From assembly GCF_018417475.1 (NCBI RefSeq), contig NZ_CP054856.1, positions 1,705,001 through 1,769,000 on the forward strand: a stretch of DNA of 64,000 bases, given 5' to 3'. Shown here piece after piece: positions 32,191-43,308 of this stretch (the first letter of the stretch is position 1; each line of letters starts with the position of its first letter). Position numbers and translations under genes: made by a program. The notes under the pieces are model-generated. The model was given only the letters and a program-made list of their open reading frames with translations, did not search any database and was not told where the DNA came from. The stretch is from Novosphingobium decolorationis (GTDB taxonomy: Bacteria > Pseudomonadota > Alphaproteobacteria > Sphingomonadales > Sphingomonadaceae).

Positions 32191-33060
32191 ATGGCGGAGC
32201 GTATCGACGGGAAGGCAATGGCCCGGGCCATGCTGGCCGAGACCACGGCCGCCGTGGCCGACCTCGAGGCGCGGGGGATCTCCCCCGCCCTCGCCGTCGT
32301 CCTCGTCGGCGCGGACCCGGCCAGCGAAGTCTATGTCGGGCGCAAGGTGCGCGAGTGCGAGAAGGCGGGTATCCGCTCGATCGAGCACCGCCTTGCCGCC
32401 GACACCGACGAGGACGCGCTGATCGCGCTCATCGACGAGATGAACGTGGACGGCGCCATTCACGGCATCCTCATCCAGCTGCCGCTGCCCGCCCACATCA
32501 ACGCCAGCCGGGTCCTTGACCGGATCACGCCGGGCAAGGACGTCGACGGCTTCCACCCGGTCAATGTCGGGCGCCTCTCGACCGGCACCGGCGGCCTTGT
32601 CCCGTGCACGCCGCTGGGCATCATGAAGCTGCTCGACTCGGTGATCGAGGACTACCGCGGCCTCGATGCCGTGGTGATCGGCAAGTCGAACATCGTGGGC
32701 AAGCCCGTGGCCATGCTCCTCCTCGAACGCGAAGCGACGGTCACGGTCACCCACATCGAGACCAAGGGCCTGCCCGACATCGCCCGCAAGGCCGACATCA
32801 TCGTCGCCGCTGCAGGTGCCCCGCACCTGGTGCGCGGTTACTGGGTCAAGGAAGGCGCGGTCGTCATCGATGTCGGCATCACCCGCGTCACCGACCACGA
32901 CGGCCATACGAAGATCGTGGGCGACTGCGCCACGCACGAGCTGGAACACGCCCGCGCGGTGACGCCCGTGCCCGGAGGCGTGGGCCCCATGACCATCGCC
33001 TGCCTCCTTGCCAACACGGTGAGCGCAGCGCGCGCCACTCTCGAAAGCGAACCGGCATGA
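32191..33060 (+). CDS. folD: Methylene-THF dehydrogenase / methenyl-THF cyclohydrolase
   Basis: A 289-residue bifunctional FolD. Signatures are GADPASEVYVGRKVRECEKAG with the catalytic lysine, ILIQLPLPAHIN, PGKDVDGFHPVNVGRL, VIGKSNIVGKPVAMLLL and PVPGGVGPMTIACLLANTV. It takes methylene-THF from MetF to 10-formyl-THF for PurU. It starts four bases after purU and its stop overlaps folB (ATGA), so it is translationally linked. Probably a pathway-dedicated copy rather than the only folD of the cell, which is inference. Confidence 0.94.
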   Translation: MAERIDGKAMARAMLAETTAAVADLEARGISPALAVVLVGADPASEVYVGRKVRECEKAGIRSIEHRLAADTDEDALIALIDEMNVDGAIHGILIQLPLPAHINASRVLDRITPGKDVDGFHPVNVGRLSTGTGGLVPCTPLGIMKLLDSVIEDYRGLDAVVIGKSNIVGKPVAMLLLEREATVTVTHIETKGLPDIARKADIIVAAAGAPHLVRGYWVKEGAVVIDVGITRVTDHDGHTKIVGDCATHELEHARAVTPVPGGVGPMTIACLLANTVSAARATLESEPA

Positions 33061-33478
33061 ACCAGATTGCACCGCAAGGCTTTACCGGCGTCACCACCCA
33101 TGCGCTCACCACCGTAAGGGTGCGTGACCTGGAGCTTCTGGCCGATATCGGCATCAACCCCGACGAGGTGGGACGGCGCCAGCCGCTCGTCCTCACTGTC
33201 GAGCTGGAGCTGACCGGCACGGGCATCACCGCGATCGACGAGACCGTCGACTACCGCCGTGTGGTGGCCGCCGCCGAAGCGCTCGCGCTCGTCCACATCC
33301 CGCTGATCGAGACCTTCGGCCAGCGCCTGGCCGAGGAGTGCCTCGGCTGGCCCTGCGTCCAGCAGGCGCGCGTCAGCATCGACAAGCCCTTTGCCCTCAC
33401 CCGCGGCATGGCGGGCGTCGAGGTCATCATGACAAGACCGGTCCGCTTCCCCGGGCCCAATGGAGAGGAGAGCCGCCC

Positions 33479-33482
<4 letters not shown>
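33057..33482 (+). CDS. folB: Dihydroneopterin aldolase-like protein (FolB family)
   Basis: A 141-residue FolB/FolX-type protein: RVRDLELLADIGINPDEVGRRQPL (opening of the T-fold), VELELTG, DETVDYRRVVAAAEALA and LIETFGQRLAEECL with the conserved glutamate region, ending in VSIDKPFALTRGMAGVEVIM. FolB converts dihydroneopterin to 6-hydroxymethyl-dihydropterin in folate synthesis. Its start overlaps folD and its stop overlaps ligA (ATGA on both sides). Location in a THF-consuming catabolic operon suggests that it boosts folate supply when methoxyaromatics are degraded. Confidence 0.85.
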
Positions 33483-34757
<1,275 letters not shown>

Positions 34758-34779
34758 CGAAGCCCTCTCCCGACACACG

Positions 34780-34819
34780 AAAAGGCCCGGTTACGCAGGT
34801 AGCGTAACCGGGCCTTTTT
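34780..34819. terminator. Bidirectional terminator between ligB and the MHS transporter
   Basis: A perfect 17-base stem AAAAGGCCCGGTTACGC with a five-base AGGTA loop and GCGTAACCGGGCCTTTT, A/T-rich at both ends. It can end transcription of both convergent units. A second hairpin without T-run (CGGCCTCCC/GGGAGGCCG) lies at 34837-34860. Confidence 0.88.
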
Positions 34820-34868
34820 CATGCCTGCTCGTAAGGCGGCCTCCCCCGGAAGGGAGGCCGGGACACTC

Positions 34869-36182
34869 TTAGCGGCGGCTTGCGAGGCTGCGGTTGAACC
34901 ACAGCGCGAGCAGCGTCGCGACCGCACCCGAGAAGAGGTAGGCGCCCGAAGCCATGAGGCCGAAGTTGGCCGAGAGCAGTAGCGCGACGAGCGGCGCGAA
35001 ACCGGCACCGAAGAGCCAGGCAAGGTCGCTGGTCAGCGCCGAGCCGGTGTAGCGGTACTCGGTCGGGAATTCGGAGGAGACAACGCCCGAGGACTGGCCG
35101 AAGGCGAGGCCCAGGATGATGAAGCCAATGACCATGAACAGGATCTCGCCCATGGCGCCGCCATCGAGGAGGAGCGGCGCGAAGCCCGAGAACACGGCAA
35201 TGGCGACCGCGCACGAGCCGAGCAGCGTGCGGCGGCCGAACTTGTCGGCAAGGTAGCCCGAAGCGAGCACGGCGACGACGCCGAAGGCCGCAGCCATCGC
35301 TTCGATCAGGAGGAAGCTGACCGGCGTGTCCGAGGTAAACAGGAACACCCACGAAAGCGGGAAGACGGTGACCATGTGGAACAGCGCGAAGCTGGCGAGC
35401 GGGGCGAAAGCGCCCAGAACGATGGTCTTGCCGGCCTTGCTCAGGGTCGAGCCGATGCTGGTGGCCTGCAGGTCACGGGTGTCGAAGAGGTGCTGGAATT
35501 CTTCGGTGACCACGATGCGCAGACGCGCAAAGAGCGCGACGACGTTGATCGCGAAGGCCACGAAGAACGGGAAGCGCCAGCCGAAGGCGAGGAAGTCCTC
35601 GGCCGGAAGCGCGGTCACCATGTAGGCGAACAGCAGGCTGGCCACCATCAGGCCGAAGGGCGCGCCAAGCTGCGGGATCATGGCGTACCAGCCACGCTTT
35701 TCCTCAGGCGCATTGAGCGCGAGGAGCGAGGCAAGGCCGTCCCAGGTACCGCCGAGCGCGAAGCCCTGGCCCAGACGCAGCAGCGCCAGCGCCCAGATCG
35801 TGCTCGCCCCGACCGTCTCGTAGGCAGGCAGGAACGCGATGGCCGCGGTCGATCCGCCCAAGAGGAACAGCGCGATGGTGAGCTTGGTGCCGCGGCCGTA
35901 GGCACGGTCGATCGCCATGAAGAAGACCGAACCGAAGGGGCGGGCGACGAAGGCCAGCGCGAAGATCGCGAACGAGTAGATCGTGCCCGTCAGCGCATCC
36001 ACGAAGGGAAAGAACAGCGAAGGGAACACGAGCACCGAGGCGATGCCGTAGACGAAGAAGTCGAAGAACTCCGAGGTACGCCCGATGATCACGCCGATCG
36101 CGATCTCGCCGGGCGAGGGTTCGTGGTGCCCCTTCAAGGCTGGGAGCCCCAGGGCTTCGCGGGTCGGACTAAGTGTGCTCAT
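34869..36182 (-). CDS. MHS-family MFS metabolite:H+ symporter
   Basis: A 437-residue, 12-helix transporter of the metabolite:H+ symporter (MHS) type: GVIIGRTSEFFDFFVYGIAS in helix 1, FVARPFGSVFFMAIDRAYGR after helix 2, LRLGQGFALGGTWDGLASLL in helix 4-5 and GYLADKFGRRTLLG in the second half. Substrates of the family include dicarboxylates, 4-methylmuconolactone and aromatic acids. I chose the ATG at 36182 (GAAGG upstream), since 22 extra residues of the longer frame are uncharged and unlike family N-termini. Convergent to ligB, so uptake of vanillate, syringate or protocatechuate is plausible but not shown. Confidence 0.85.
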   Translation of the reverse strand: MSTLSPTREALGLPALKGHHEPSPGEIAIGVIIGRTSEFFDFFVYGIASVLVFPSLFFPFVDALTGTIYSFAIFALAFVARPFGSVFFMAIDRAYGRGTKLTIALFLLGGSTAAIAFLPAYETVGASTIWALALLRLGQGFALGGTWDGLASLLALNAPEEKRGWYAMIPQLGAPFGLMVASLLFAYMVTALPAEDFLAFGWRFPFFVAFAINVVALFARLRIVVTEEFQHLFDTRDLQATSIGSTLSKAGKTIVLGAFAPLASFALFHMVTVFPLSWVFLFTSDTPVSFLLIEAMAAAFGVVAVLASGYLADKFGRRTLLGSCAVAIAVFSGFAPLLLDGGAMGEILFMVIGFIILGLAFGQSSGVVSSEFPTEYRYTGSALTSDLAWLFGAGFAPLVALLLSANFGLMASGAYLFSGAVATLLALWFNRSLASRR

Positions 36183-36300
36183 TGCAATACTGCGGCCTTC
36201 ATCTGTCATGACTGGTTGGGCCCTATCGGACCGGCAGGCACGAATCATTTTTCAGGCGCCACGCGGAGCGCCCGGATCGATACCTGTGGCCCTATCGTCA

Positions 36301-36334
36301 TTGATACGCATCAAGTGGATTGGACAAAATGTCC
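36301..36334. promoter_or_regulatory. FNR-type box and adjacent inverted repeat before cyoA
   Basis: TTGAT-ACGC-ATCAA at 36301-36314 is a perfect FNR/FnrL/FixK consensus palindrome. Seven bases further on, GGACA-AAA-TGTCC at 36322-36334 forms a second inverted repeat. Both lie in the divergent gap, about 40-70 bases upstream of the cyoA start, so oxygen-responsive control of the oxidase operon is likely. Confidence 0.65.
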
Positions 36335-36372
36335 TATGTTCGCTCTCGCAGCATAGTCCTAGGCGCAGCGCC

Positions 36373-37638
36373 ATGCGCTCTCCAGAGTCCCGAACGATGC
36401 CGCGCCGTCCTGTAGCGCCGCCCCGAGCCCCAGTCACCCGCATCGCCGCCGCACTGGCGCTGACGGGTGCCCTTTCCGCCTGCAACACCGTCGTGCTCAA
36501 GCCGGCGGGTGACGTTGCGCAGCAGCAGGGGGACCTCGTCGTCATATCGACCCTCCTGATGCTGCTCATCATCGTCCCCGTCATTGGACTGACGCTGTTC
36601 TTCGCGTTCAAGTACCGCGCGTCGAACAAGGAGGCGAACTACCAGCCCGACTGGGATCACTCGACCCAGCTCGAACTGGTCATCTGGGCCGCTCCGCTGC
36701 TCATCATCATCTGCCTGGGCGCCCTGACCTGGGTGAGCACGCACCTTCTCGATCCCTACCGCACCATCGGGCGAATCGATCCCGAAACCCCGATCAGCGC
36801 GCAAGCTGAACCGCTCGAGGTCGACGTCGTCGCGCTCGACTGGAAGTGGCTGTTCATCTACCCCGAGCAGGGCGTCGCGACGGTCAACGAACTGGTCGTT
36901 CCCACCAACCGCCCGCTGCACTTCCGCATCACCGCATCGAGCGTGATGAACTCGTTCTACGTGCCCGCGATGGCCGGCCAGATCTATGCCATGCCCGGCA
37001 TGGAGACCCGCCTCAACGCGGTCATGAACCGTACCGGTGACGATTTCATCGGCTTCTCCGCCAACTACTCGGGCGCGGGCTTCTCGGGCATGCGCTTCCC
37101 GGTCCGTTCGGTCGACGATGCCGGCTTCGCCGCGTGGGTCGCGGACGTGAAGGACGGCGGCGAGAAGGCGGCCGGCACGCTGGATGCGCCCAAGTACCTC
37201 GACCTTGAAAAGCCCAGCGAGAACGTTCCCGCGATGCACTTCGCGAACGTCGACGCCAAGCTCTACGGCCGCATCGTCGACATGTGCGTCGAGCCCGGCA
37301 AGATGTGCATGAGCGAAATGATGGCGATCGATGCGCGTGGTGGTCTGGGCAAGGCCGGCATCCACAACGTCGAGATGCTGACCTACGACAAGCACGGCCG
37401 CGAGGCCGCCCTCGATGCGACCCGCAACCCCGACGCCGCGCTCACCCGCGAACTGGCCTGGGTGCGCGCCCTGTGCGAGCAGGAAGCCGGAGCCGTCATC
37501 GACAACACCGTTGTGGCGCCCGCGGACAAGAACTCGCTGACCGGGTTCGGCCTCTCGGCCCCGCAGTCGCTCTCGCTGGCTGGCCAGAACGACTCCCAGA
37601 GCACGCCGGCTCGCCCCTCCAAGACTTCCCGGAACTAA
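36373..37638 (+). CDS. cyoA: Cytochrome bo3 quinol oxidase subunit II
   Basis: A 421-residue subunit II with a lipoprotein-type signal ([11 protein letters not shown] lipobox), two membrane helices ([19 protein letters not shown] and [20 protein letters not shown]) and a periplasmic cupredoxin-like domain ([42 protein letters not shown]). The cysteines and histidines of a CuA centre are absent, which separates quinol oxidases from cytochrome c oxidases. ATG at 36397 is an alternative that gives a shorter signal peptide. It starts the cyoABCD-SURF1-regBA gene string; no cyoE (haem O synthase) is present here. Confidence 0.93.
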   Translation: MRSPESRTMPRRPVAPPRAPVTRIAAALALTGALSACNTVVLKPAGDVAQQQGDLVVISTLLMLLIIVPVIGLTLFFAFKYRASNKEANYQPDWDHSTQLELVIWAAPLLIIICLGALTWVSTHLLDPYRTIGRIDPETPISAQAEPLEVDVVALDWKWLFIYPEQGVATVNELVVPTNRPLHFRITASSVMNSFYVPAMAGQIYAMPGMETRLNAVMNRTGDDFIGFSANYSGAGFSGMRFPVRSVDDAGFAAWVADVKDGGEKAAGTLDAPKYLDLEKPSENVPAMHFANVDAKLYGRIVDMCVEPGKMCMSEMMAIDARGGLGKAGIHNVEMLTYDKHGREAALDATRNPDAALTRELAWVRALCEQEAGAVIDNTVVAPADKNSLTGFGLSAPQSLSLAGQNDSQSTPARPSKTSRN

Positions 37639-37642
37639 GACC

Positions 37643-39652
37643 ATGGCAATCGAAGCCGTAGATCATTCGCACTGGAGCCCGCTATTGGGCCGCCTGTGGT
37701 GGGACGCGATCCCACCCGACCCGATCGTGTGGGCCACTTTCGCCGGCGTGATGCTGGGCGGTATCGCCCTCGTCGCCGCCCTCACCTACTTCAAGGTCTG
37801 GGGCTATCTCTGGAAGGAGTGGTTCACCAGCGTGGACCACAAGAAGATCGGCATCATGTACATGGTGCTGGGCCTTGTCATGTTCATCCGCGGCTTTGCC
37901 GACGCGATCATGATGCGCCTCCAGCAGGCGCTCGCCTTCGGGGGCAGCGAGGGCTACCTCAACGCCCACCACTTCGACCAGGTCTTCACCGCCCACGGCG
38001 TGATCATGATCTTCTTTGCGGCCATGCCGTTCGTGACCGGTTTCATGAACTACGTGGTTCCGCTCCAGATCGGTGCCCGCGACGTCAGCTTCCCGTTCCT
38101 GAACAACTTCAGCTTCTGGATGACGACTTCGGGCGCGGTCCTGATCATGGCCTCGCTGTTCATCGGTGAGTTCGGGCAGACCGGCTGGCTGGCCTATCCC
38201 CCGCTTTCGGGCATTGCCTATAGTCCCTACGTGGGTGTCGACTACTGGATCTGGTCTCTCCAGATCGCCGGTGTCGGTACGCTGCTCTCGGGCGTCAACC
38301 TGATCTGCACCATCGTCAAGATGCGCGCACCGGGCATGAACATGATGAAGATGCCGATCTTCACCTGGACCGCCCTTTGCACCAACATCCTGATCGTGGC
38401 GGCCTTCCCGGTCCTGACCGCGGTTCTGACCATGCTCTCGATGGACCGCTACCTGGGCTTCAACTTCTTCACCAACGATCTTGGCGGCAGCGCCATGATG
38501 TACGTGAACCTGATCTGGATCTGGGGTCACCCCGAGGTCTACATCCTGATCCTGCCGATCTTCGGCGTGTTCTCGGAAATCACCGCCACCTTCTGCGGCA
38601 AGCGCCTCTTCGGCTACACCTCGATGGTCTACGCCACGATGGTCATCACCATCCTGTCGTACATCGTGTGGCTGCACCACTTCTTCACGATGGGTTCGGG
38701 CGCGAGCGTCAACTCGTTCTTCGGCATCACCACCATGGTGATCTCGATCCCGACCGGTGCAAAGCTGTTCAACTGGCTCTTCACCATGTACCGCGGTCGC
38801 ATCCGCTTCGAACTGCCCATGATGTGGACGGTTGCTTTCATGGTCACCTTCACCATCGGCGGCATGACCGGCGTGCTGCTCGCCGTTCCCCCGGCGGACT
38901 TCGTCCTCCACAACTCGCTGTTCCTGATCGCCCACTTCCACAACGTGATCATCGGCGGCGTCGTCTTCGGTGTCTTTGCCGGCATCAACTTCTGGTGGCC
39001 CAAGGCCTTCGGCTTCAAGCTCCATGAGGGTCTCGGCAAGATCTCGTTCTGGTGCTGGGTGGTGGGCTTCTACCTTGCCTTCATGCCGCTCTACGTGCTC
39101 GGTCTCATGGGCGTTACCCGCCGCATGCGCGTGTTCGACGACCCGAGCCTGCACATCTGGTTCATCGTTGCCGCCATCGGCGCCGCGGTGATCGCAGCGG
39201 GCATCGGCGCCTTCGTCCTCCAGGTCGCCTTCTCGATCTGGAAGCGCAAGGAACTGGCCTGCGACGGCGACCCCTGGGGCGGCCGTACGCTGGAGTGGTC
39301 GACCACCTCGCCCCCGCCGCACTACAACTTCGCGTTCACCCCGGTCGTCCACGACATCGACGCCTGGGAAGACATGAAGCGCTGCGACGTGGCCGCGCCC
39401 AAGTCGGGCTTCCTGGACATCCACATGCCCAAGAACACCGGCACCGGCATCATCCTGGGCGGGATCGCCACGGTCTTCGGCTTTGCCATGATCTGGCAGA
39501 TCTGGTGGCTGGCCGCGATCACCTTCGTGGGCATGATCGGCTACTCGATCGCCCATACCTTCAACTACAACCGCGACTATTACATCCCTGCCGATGAAGT
39601 CGCGGAAACCGAAGCGGCGGCCCATGGCCAGCCCCTGCCCGCAGGAGCCTGA
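37643..39652 (+). CDS. cyoB: Cytochrome bo3 quinol oxidase subunit I
   Basis: A 669-residue haem-copper oxidase subunit I, the catalytic proton-pumping core. Haem ligands and CuB histidines are visible: [32 protein letters not shown] (His-Tyr pair), [10 protein letters not shown] (two CuB histidines) and [12 protein letters not shown] (haem histidines). [14 protein letters not shown] and RYLGFNFF stretches are family typical. It starts five bases after cyoA. The very long antisense frame over this gene is a GC-skew shadow. Confidence 0.96.
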   Translation: MAIEAVDHSHWSPLLGRLWWDAIPPDPIVWATFAGVMLGGIALVAALTYFKVWGYLWKEWFTSVDHKKIGIMYMVLGLVMFIRGFADAIMMRLQQALAFGGSEGYLNAHHFDQVFTAHGVIMIFFAAMPFVTGFMNYVVPLQIGARDVSFPFLNNFSFWMTTSGAVLIMASLFIGEFGQTGWLAYPPLSGIAYSPYVGVDYWIWSLQIAGVGTLLSGVNLICTIVKMRAPGMNMMKMPIFTWTALCTNILIVAAFPVLTAVLTMLSMDRYLGFNFFTNDLGGSAMMYVNLIWIWGHPEVYILILPIFGVFSEITATFCGKRLFGYTSMVYATMVITILSYIVWLHHFFTMGSGASVNSFFGITTMVISIPTGAKLFNWLFTMYRGRIRFELPMMWTVAFMVTFTIGGMTGVLLAVPPADFVLHNSLFLIAHFHNVIIGGVVFGVFAGINFWWPKAFGFKLHEGLGKISFWCWVVGFYLAFMPLYVLGLMGVTRRMRVFDDPSLHIWFIVAAIGAAVIAAGIGAFVLQVAFSIWKRKELACDGDPWGGRTLEWSTTSPPPHYNFAFTPVVHDIDAWEDMKRCDVAAPKSGFLDIHMPKNTGTGIILGGIATVFGFAMIWQIWWLAAITFVGMIGYSIAHTFNYNRDYYIPADEVAETEAAAHGQPLPAGA

Positions 39653-39655
39653 ACC

Positions 39656-40315
39656 ATGACCGCCACGACACGGGACACCATGACCAACTCGACCGCGACC
39701 GCGGCAAGCCCCGAAGCGCGCACCGCCGCCTTCTACGAGCTGGAGCCGCACCACCATCCCGAAGGCGCCAGCACCATGCTGGGCTTCTGGATCTACCTGA
39801 TGAGCGACTGCCTCATCTTCGCGATGCTCTTCGCGGCCTACGGCGTTCTCGGCGGCAACTTTGCCGCCGGGCCCGGCCCCAAGGACCTGTTCGAGCTGCC
39901 GCTCATCGCGGTGAATACCGCGATGCTGCTGTTCTCCTCGATCACCTACGGCTTCGCGATGCTGGTGATGGAAAAGGGCAAGGTCCGCGCGACGCAGGGG
40001 TGGCTGCTGGTCACCGCCGTCTTCGGCGCGTGCTTCCTCGCCATCGAGCTCTACGAGTTCTCGCACCTGATCCATGAAGGCGCCGGCCCCTGGCGCTCGG
40101 GCTTCCTCACCGCGTTCTTCTCGCTGGTGGGCACCCACGGCCTGCACGTCACCTTCGGCCTGATCTGGCTGTTCACGCTCGTCGTGCAGCTTTCGAAGAA
40201 GGGCCTGACCCCGGCCAACCAGCGCCGTCTGCAGTGCCTCTCGCTGTTCTGGCACTTCCTCGACGTCATCTGGATCGGCGTCTTCACCTTCGTCTACCTG
40301 ATGGGAATGCTGTGA
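39656..40315 (+). CDS. cyoC: Cytochrome bo3 quinol oxidase subunit III
   Basis: A 219-residue subunit III with five membrane segments and family motifs LGFWIYLMSDCLIFAMLFAAY, ELYEFSHLIHEGAGPWRSGF and GTHGLHVTFGLIWLFTLVVQ. It starts four bases after cyoB, and its stop overlaps the cyoD start by one base (TGATG). The first in-frame ATG is used; another lies eight codons in. It stabilises subunit I and the proton path. Confidence 0.94.
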   Translation: MTATTRDTMTNSTATAASPEARTAAFYELEPHHHPEGASTMLGFWIYLMSDCLIFAMLFAAYGVLGGNFAAGPGPKDLFELPLIAVNTAMLLFSSITYGFAMLVMEKGKVRATQGWLLVTAVFGACFLAIELYEFSHLIHEGAGPWRSGFLTAFFSLVGTHGLHVTFGLIWLFTLVVQLSKKGLTPANQRRLQCLSLFWHFLDVIWIGVFTFVYLMGML

Positions 40316-40695
40316 TGAGCGACCACTCCAACCCCCACGCGGAAGATCACCACGACGACCACGGCGCCGGCCACGGCACCATGCGCGACTACGTGATCGG
40401 CTTCCTGCTCTCGGTCATCCTCACCGCCATTCCCTTCTGGCTGGTGATGACCGACGCGATTGCCGACAAGGCGACCACCGCCATCGTCATCATGGCCTTC
40501 GCGATCGTGCAGATCGTCGTGCACATGATCTACTTCCTGCACATGAACACCAAGTCCAACAACGGCTGGACGGTCATGGCCCTGATCTTCACGATCATCA
40601 TCGTGGTCATTGCCCTCTCCGGCTCGCTGTGGGTCATGCATCACCTGAACACCAACATGATGCCGATGCCCCACGATATGGGACAGCTGCCCTGA
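40315..40695 (+). CDS. cyoD: Cytochrome bo3 quinol oxidase subunit IV
   Basis: A 126-residue subunit IV with a histidine- and aspartate-rich N-terminus (HAEDHHDDHGAGHG) and three membrane helices (YVIGFLLSVILTAIPFWLVM, IVIMAFAIVQIVVHMIYFLH, MALIFTIIIVVIALSGSLWV). The ATG at 40315 overlaps the cyoC stop. Confidence 0.93.
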   Translation: MSDHSNPHAEDHHDDHGAGHGTMRDYVIGFLLSVILTAIPFWLVMTDAIADKATTAIVIMAFAIVQIVVHMIYFLHMNTKSNNGWTVMALIFTIIIVVIALSGSLWVMHHLNTNMMPMPHDMGQLP

Positions 40696-40712
40696 CCCGG
40701 CCTGTGGCCGAC

Positions 40713-41450
40713 ATGGACACGCAGAAAGAAGCGCGGCGGCCCTGGGGGCTCGCCGCGTTTCTCCTTCTGGCCGCTGTCCTCTTCCTTGCGCTCGGCATCT
40801 GGCAGGTCCAGCGCATGCACTGGAAGCACGACCTGATCGCCCGCGTGAACGCACGTGTCACCGCCGCGCCCGTCACGCTCCCCACACCCGATGCGCTCAG
40901 CCGAATGCACACGGATTCCTACGAATACCTGCGCGTCGAGATCGCCGGGCAGTACCGCCCCGCCGCCACCGCCCTCGTGCGCGCGGCCACGGCCCTTGGC
41001 ACCGGTTACTGGACGATGACCCTTCTCGAGACCGGGGAGGGTCGCAAGGTCTGGATCAACCGGGGCTACCTGCCCTCAGGCACCGACCTTGCCACCGCCC
41101 GCGCCAGCGCGCCCGAAGGCCCCGTCCGCGTGATCGGCCTCGTGCGCCTCTCAGAACCCGATGGTAGCCTCCTGCAAGCGAACCGGCCCGCCGACGAGCG
41201 CTGGTACTCGCGCGACCTGGCTGCGCTCTCGGCAACCCGCGGGACAGGCCCGAGCGAACCGGTCTTCATCGACGTCCAGGACGAGAAGGCGGACCGTCCA
41301 GCCACGGGCGAAACGCCTGTTCCCGGCCTCACCGTCATCCAGTTTCCGGACAACCACCTCGGCTACGCGCTGACCTGGTTTGCGCTTTGCGCACTCTCGC
41401 TTTTCGGAATTTTCCTTGCATGGAGGCGCACAGGCCGCTCATTGGCCTGA
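40713..41450 (+). CDS. SURF1-family oxidase assembly protein
   Basis: A 245-residue SURF1/Shy1-like inner-membrane protein. One helix lies near the N-terminus (GLAAFLLLAAVLFLALGIWQVQR, shown in part) and one at the C-terminus (LTWFALCALSLFGIFLAWRR), with a periplasmic domain between them containing ETGEGRKVWINRGYLP and VIQFPDNHLGYALTW, the hallmark of the family. It assists haem insertion into haem-copper oxidases, here presumably CyoB. It starts 18 bases after cyoD and its stop overlaps the sensor kinase start as TGATG. Confidence 0.9.
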   Translation: MDTQKEARRPWGLAAFLLLAAVLFLALGIWQVQRMHWKHDLIARVNARVTAAPVTLPTPDALSRMHTDSYEYLRVEIAGQYRPAATALVRAATALGTGYWTMTLLETGEGRKVWINRGYLPSGTDLATARASAPEGPVRVIGLVRLSEPDGSLLQANRPADERWYSRDLAALSATRGTGPSEPVFIDVQDEKADRPATGETPVPGLTVIQFPDNHLGYALTWFALCALSLFGIFLAWRRTGRSLA

Positions 41451-42745
41451 TGCACCTCATGGCCCCGCCCCCCGCGACCCGCTCGGAAAGCTGGCGCAAC
41501 GTCTACCTGCTGATGCAGCTGCGCTGGATCGCGGTGATCGGCCAGCTCGTGACAATCGTGGGGGTGGCCCAGCTTTTCGCGGTGCGCCTGCCGCTCGGCC
41601 CGCTCCTGCTGGCGCCGCTGTTCCTGATCGTCCTCAACTTCACGATCGCAGGCGTCCTTGCGCGGCGCACCAGCTTCCCCCAGCCCGAGCTGTTTTCCGC
41701 GCTCCTCATCGATGTCGGCGTGCTCACCTGGCAGCTCTACCACTCGGGCGGAGCGACCAACCCCTTCACCTTCCTGTTCCTGCTGCAGATCGTCATCGGC
41801 GCGGTGATCCTGGAGAAGCAGTGGAGCTGGGCCATCGCGGCCATTGCCAGCCTCGCCGTCTTTGCCCTCACCTTCGTCTACATCCCGCTCGAATTGCCCG
41901 CCGAGCATCTCGACAATCCCTTCGGCCTCTACCTCCTGGGCAGCCTGTTCTGCTTCATCCTCACCGCCGTACTGCTCGTCGTCTTCGTGATCCGGCTCGA
42001 CCGCAACCGACGCGACAGCACCAGCGCGCTCGCCGAGCTCCAGCAGCAGGCGGCCGAGGAAGACCACATCATCCGCATGGGCCTGCTCGCCTCGGGCGCG
42101 GCACACGAACTGGGCACGCCCCTCTCGCTGCTCTCGGTCGTGCTCGGGGACTGGGCGCGCCTCCCCCGCATCGCTGACGATCCGGAGCTGAGCGAGGACC
42201 TCACCGCCATGCGCACCGAGCTCGAGCGCTGCAAGACCATCGTTGGCGGGATCCTCATGTCGGCGGGCGAGATGCGCGGCGTGAACCCGGCCGTCACCAC
42301 CGTACGGGCCTTCTTCGAGGACCTCCTTGCCGAATGGGATGCCCGCCGCGAGGGCGAACTGCGCTTCCTCGACGAGATTGGCGAGGACATCGTGATCGTT
42401 GCCGATCCGGGCCTTCGCCAGGTCATCGGCAATGTCATCGACAACGCGCAGGAAGTCTCGCCCGAACTCGTTGTCCTGGCGCTCGAACGTCGCGGCGAGG
42501 ACATCATCGTCACCGTGACCGACCGGGGCCCCGGCTTCACGCCTGAAATGCTGGCGCGCGTGGGTCAGCCCTATTCCTCGACCAAGGGGCGTCCGGGTGG
42601 TGGCCTTGGCCTGTTCCTTGTCGTAAACGTGGTGCGCAAGCTTGGCGGACAGGTTCAGGTCGCGAACCTGGAAGCCGGCGGCGCCCGCGTGCGCTTGACC
42701 CTGCCCCTCGCCGCGCTTGCCTACACCAAGGACGACACGCCATGA
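41450..42745 (+). CDS. regB: RegB/PrrB/ActS-type redox sensor histidine kinase
   Basis: A 431-residue membrane histidine kinase with six predicted helices. The heptad GGATNPF after helix 3-4 matches the GGxxNPF quinone-binding motif of RegB. The H-box is GLLASGAAHELGTPLSLLSV, an ERCK cysteine 42 residues after the phosphorylated histidine sits where the redox-active cysteine of RegB is found, and the ATPase part has NVIDNAQE, DRGPGF and GGGLGLFLV. I chose the ATG at 41450 because it overlaps the SURF1 stop; upstream starts at 41387 and 41420 run into SURF1. It senses the redox state of the quinone pool and phosphorylates the adjacent RegA. Confidence 0.9.
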   Translation: MHLMAPPPATRSESWRNVYLLMQLRWIAVIGQLVTIVGVAQLFAVRLPLGPLLLAPLFLIVLNFTIAGVLARRTSFPQPELFSALLIDVGVLTWQLYHSGGATNPFTFLFLLQIVIGAVILEKQWSWAIAAIASLAVFALTFVYIPLELPAEHLDNPFGLYLLGSLFCFILTAVLLVVFVIRLDRNRRDSTSALAELQQQAAEEDHIIRMGLLASGAAHELGTPLSLLSVVLGDWARLPRIADDPELSEDLTAMRTELERCKTIVGGILMSAGEMRGVNPAVTTVRAFFEDLLAEWDARREGELRFLDEIGEDIVIVADPGLRQVIGNVIDNAQEVSPELVVLALERRGEDIIVTVTDRGPGFTPEMLARVGQPYSSTKGRPGGGLGLFLVVNVVRKLGGQVQVANLEAGGARVRLTLPLAALAYTKDDTP

Positions 42746-43308
42746 CCACCCTGCCCGAAGACGGGCCAGCCCCCACCGAGCCCCCCGCCCCCAGCCTGCT
42801 TATCGTCGAGGACGATCCAGCCTTCTCGCGCACGCTGGCCCGCTCGTTCGAGCGGCGCGGCTACCGCGTGGCTTGCGCGGCCAGCGCGCAGGAAGCCGCC
42901 GAGCTCGCCCGCGCGGACCACTTCGCCTACGCGGTCGTGGACCTGAAGCTGGGGACCGATTCCGGCCTCACCGTGGTGCAGGACCTGCACGAGCACGATC
43001 CCGACACCCACATCGTCGTCCTCACCGGCTTTGCCAGCATCGCCACCGCTGTCGAAGCGATCAAGCTCGGCGCCTCGCACTACCTCGCCAAGCCCAGCAA
43101 TTCCGACGACATCGAGGCCGCCTTCGCCAGCAAGCAGGGCGACGCCAGCATCCCGGTCGAGGGACGCAAGACCTCGATCAAGACGCTGGAATGGGAATAC
43201 ATCCACCAGACCTTGGTGGAATGTGACTTCAACATCTCCGAAGCCGCCCGCCGCCTCGGCCTTCATCGCCGCACTCTTGCCCGCAAGCTGGAAAAGCGCC
43301 GGCTGTAG
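42742..43308 (+). CDS. regA: RegA/PrrA/ActR-type response regulator
   Basis: A 188-residue response regulator: receiver domain with acidic pair LLIVEDD, phospho-acceptor aspartate in VVDLKLGTDSGL, threonine in VVLTGFASI and lysine in YLAKPSN, then a Fis-like helix-turn-helix EWEYIHQTLVECDFNISEAARRLGLHRRTLARKL (cited in part) that is almost invariant in this family. Its start overlaps regB by four bases. It would regulate respiration and carbon metabolism genes and perhaps this oxidase operon. Confidence 0.94.
   Translation: MTTLPEDGPAPTEPPAPSLLIVEDDPAFSRTLARSFERRGYRVACAASAQEAAELARADHFAYAVVDLKLGTDSGLTVVQDLHEHDPDTHIVVLTGFASIATAVEAIKLGASHYLAKPSNSDDIEAAFASKQGDASIPVEGRKTSIKTLEWEYIHQTLVECDFNISEAARRLGLHRRTLARKLEKRRL

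Noticed and set aside
37682-40255. 857-codon open frame antisense to cyoB and cyoC
   Set aside because: It is the mirror of a highly biased GC-rich coding sequence; composition is His/Asp/Glu/Arg-rich without domains, and the sense strand has unmistakable oxidase genes.
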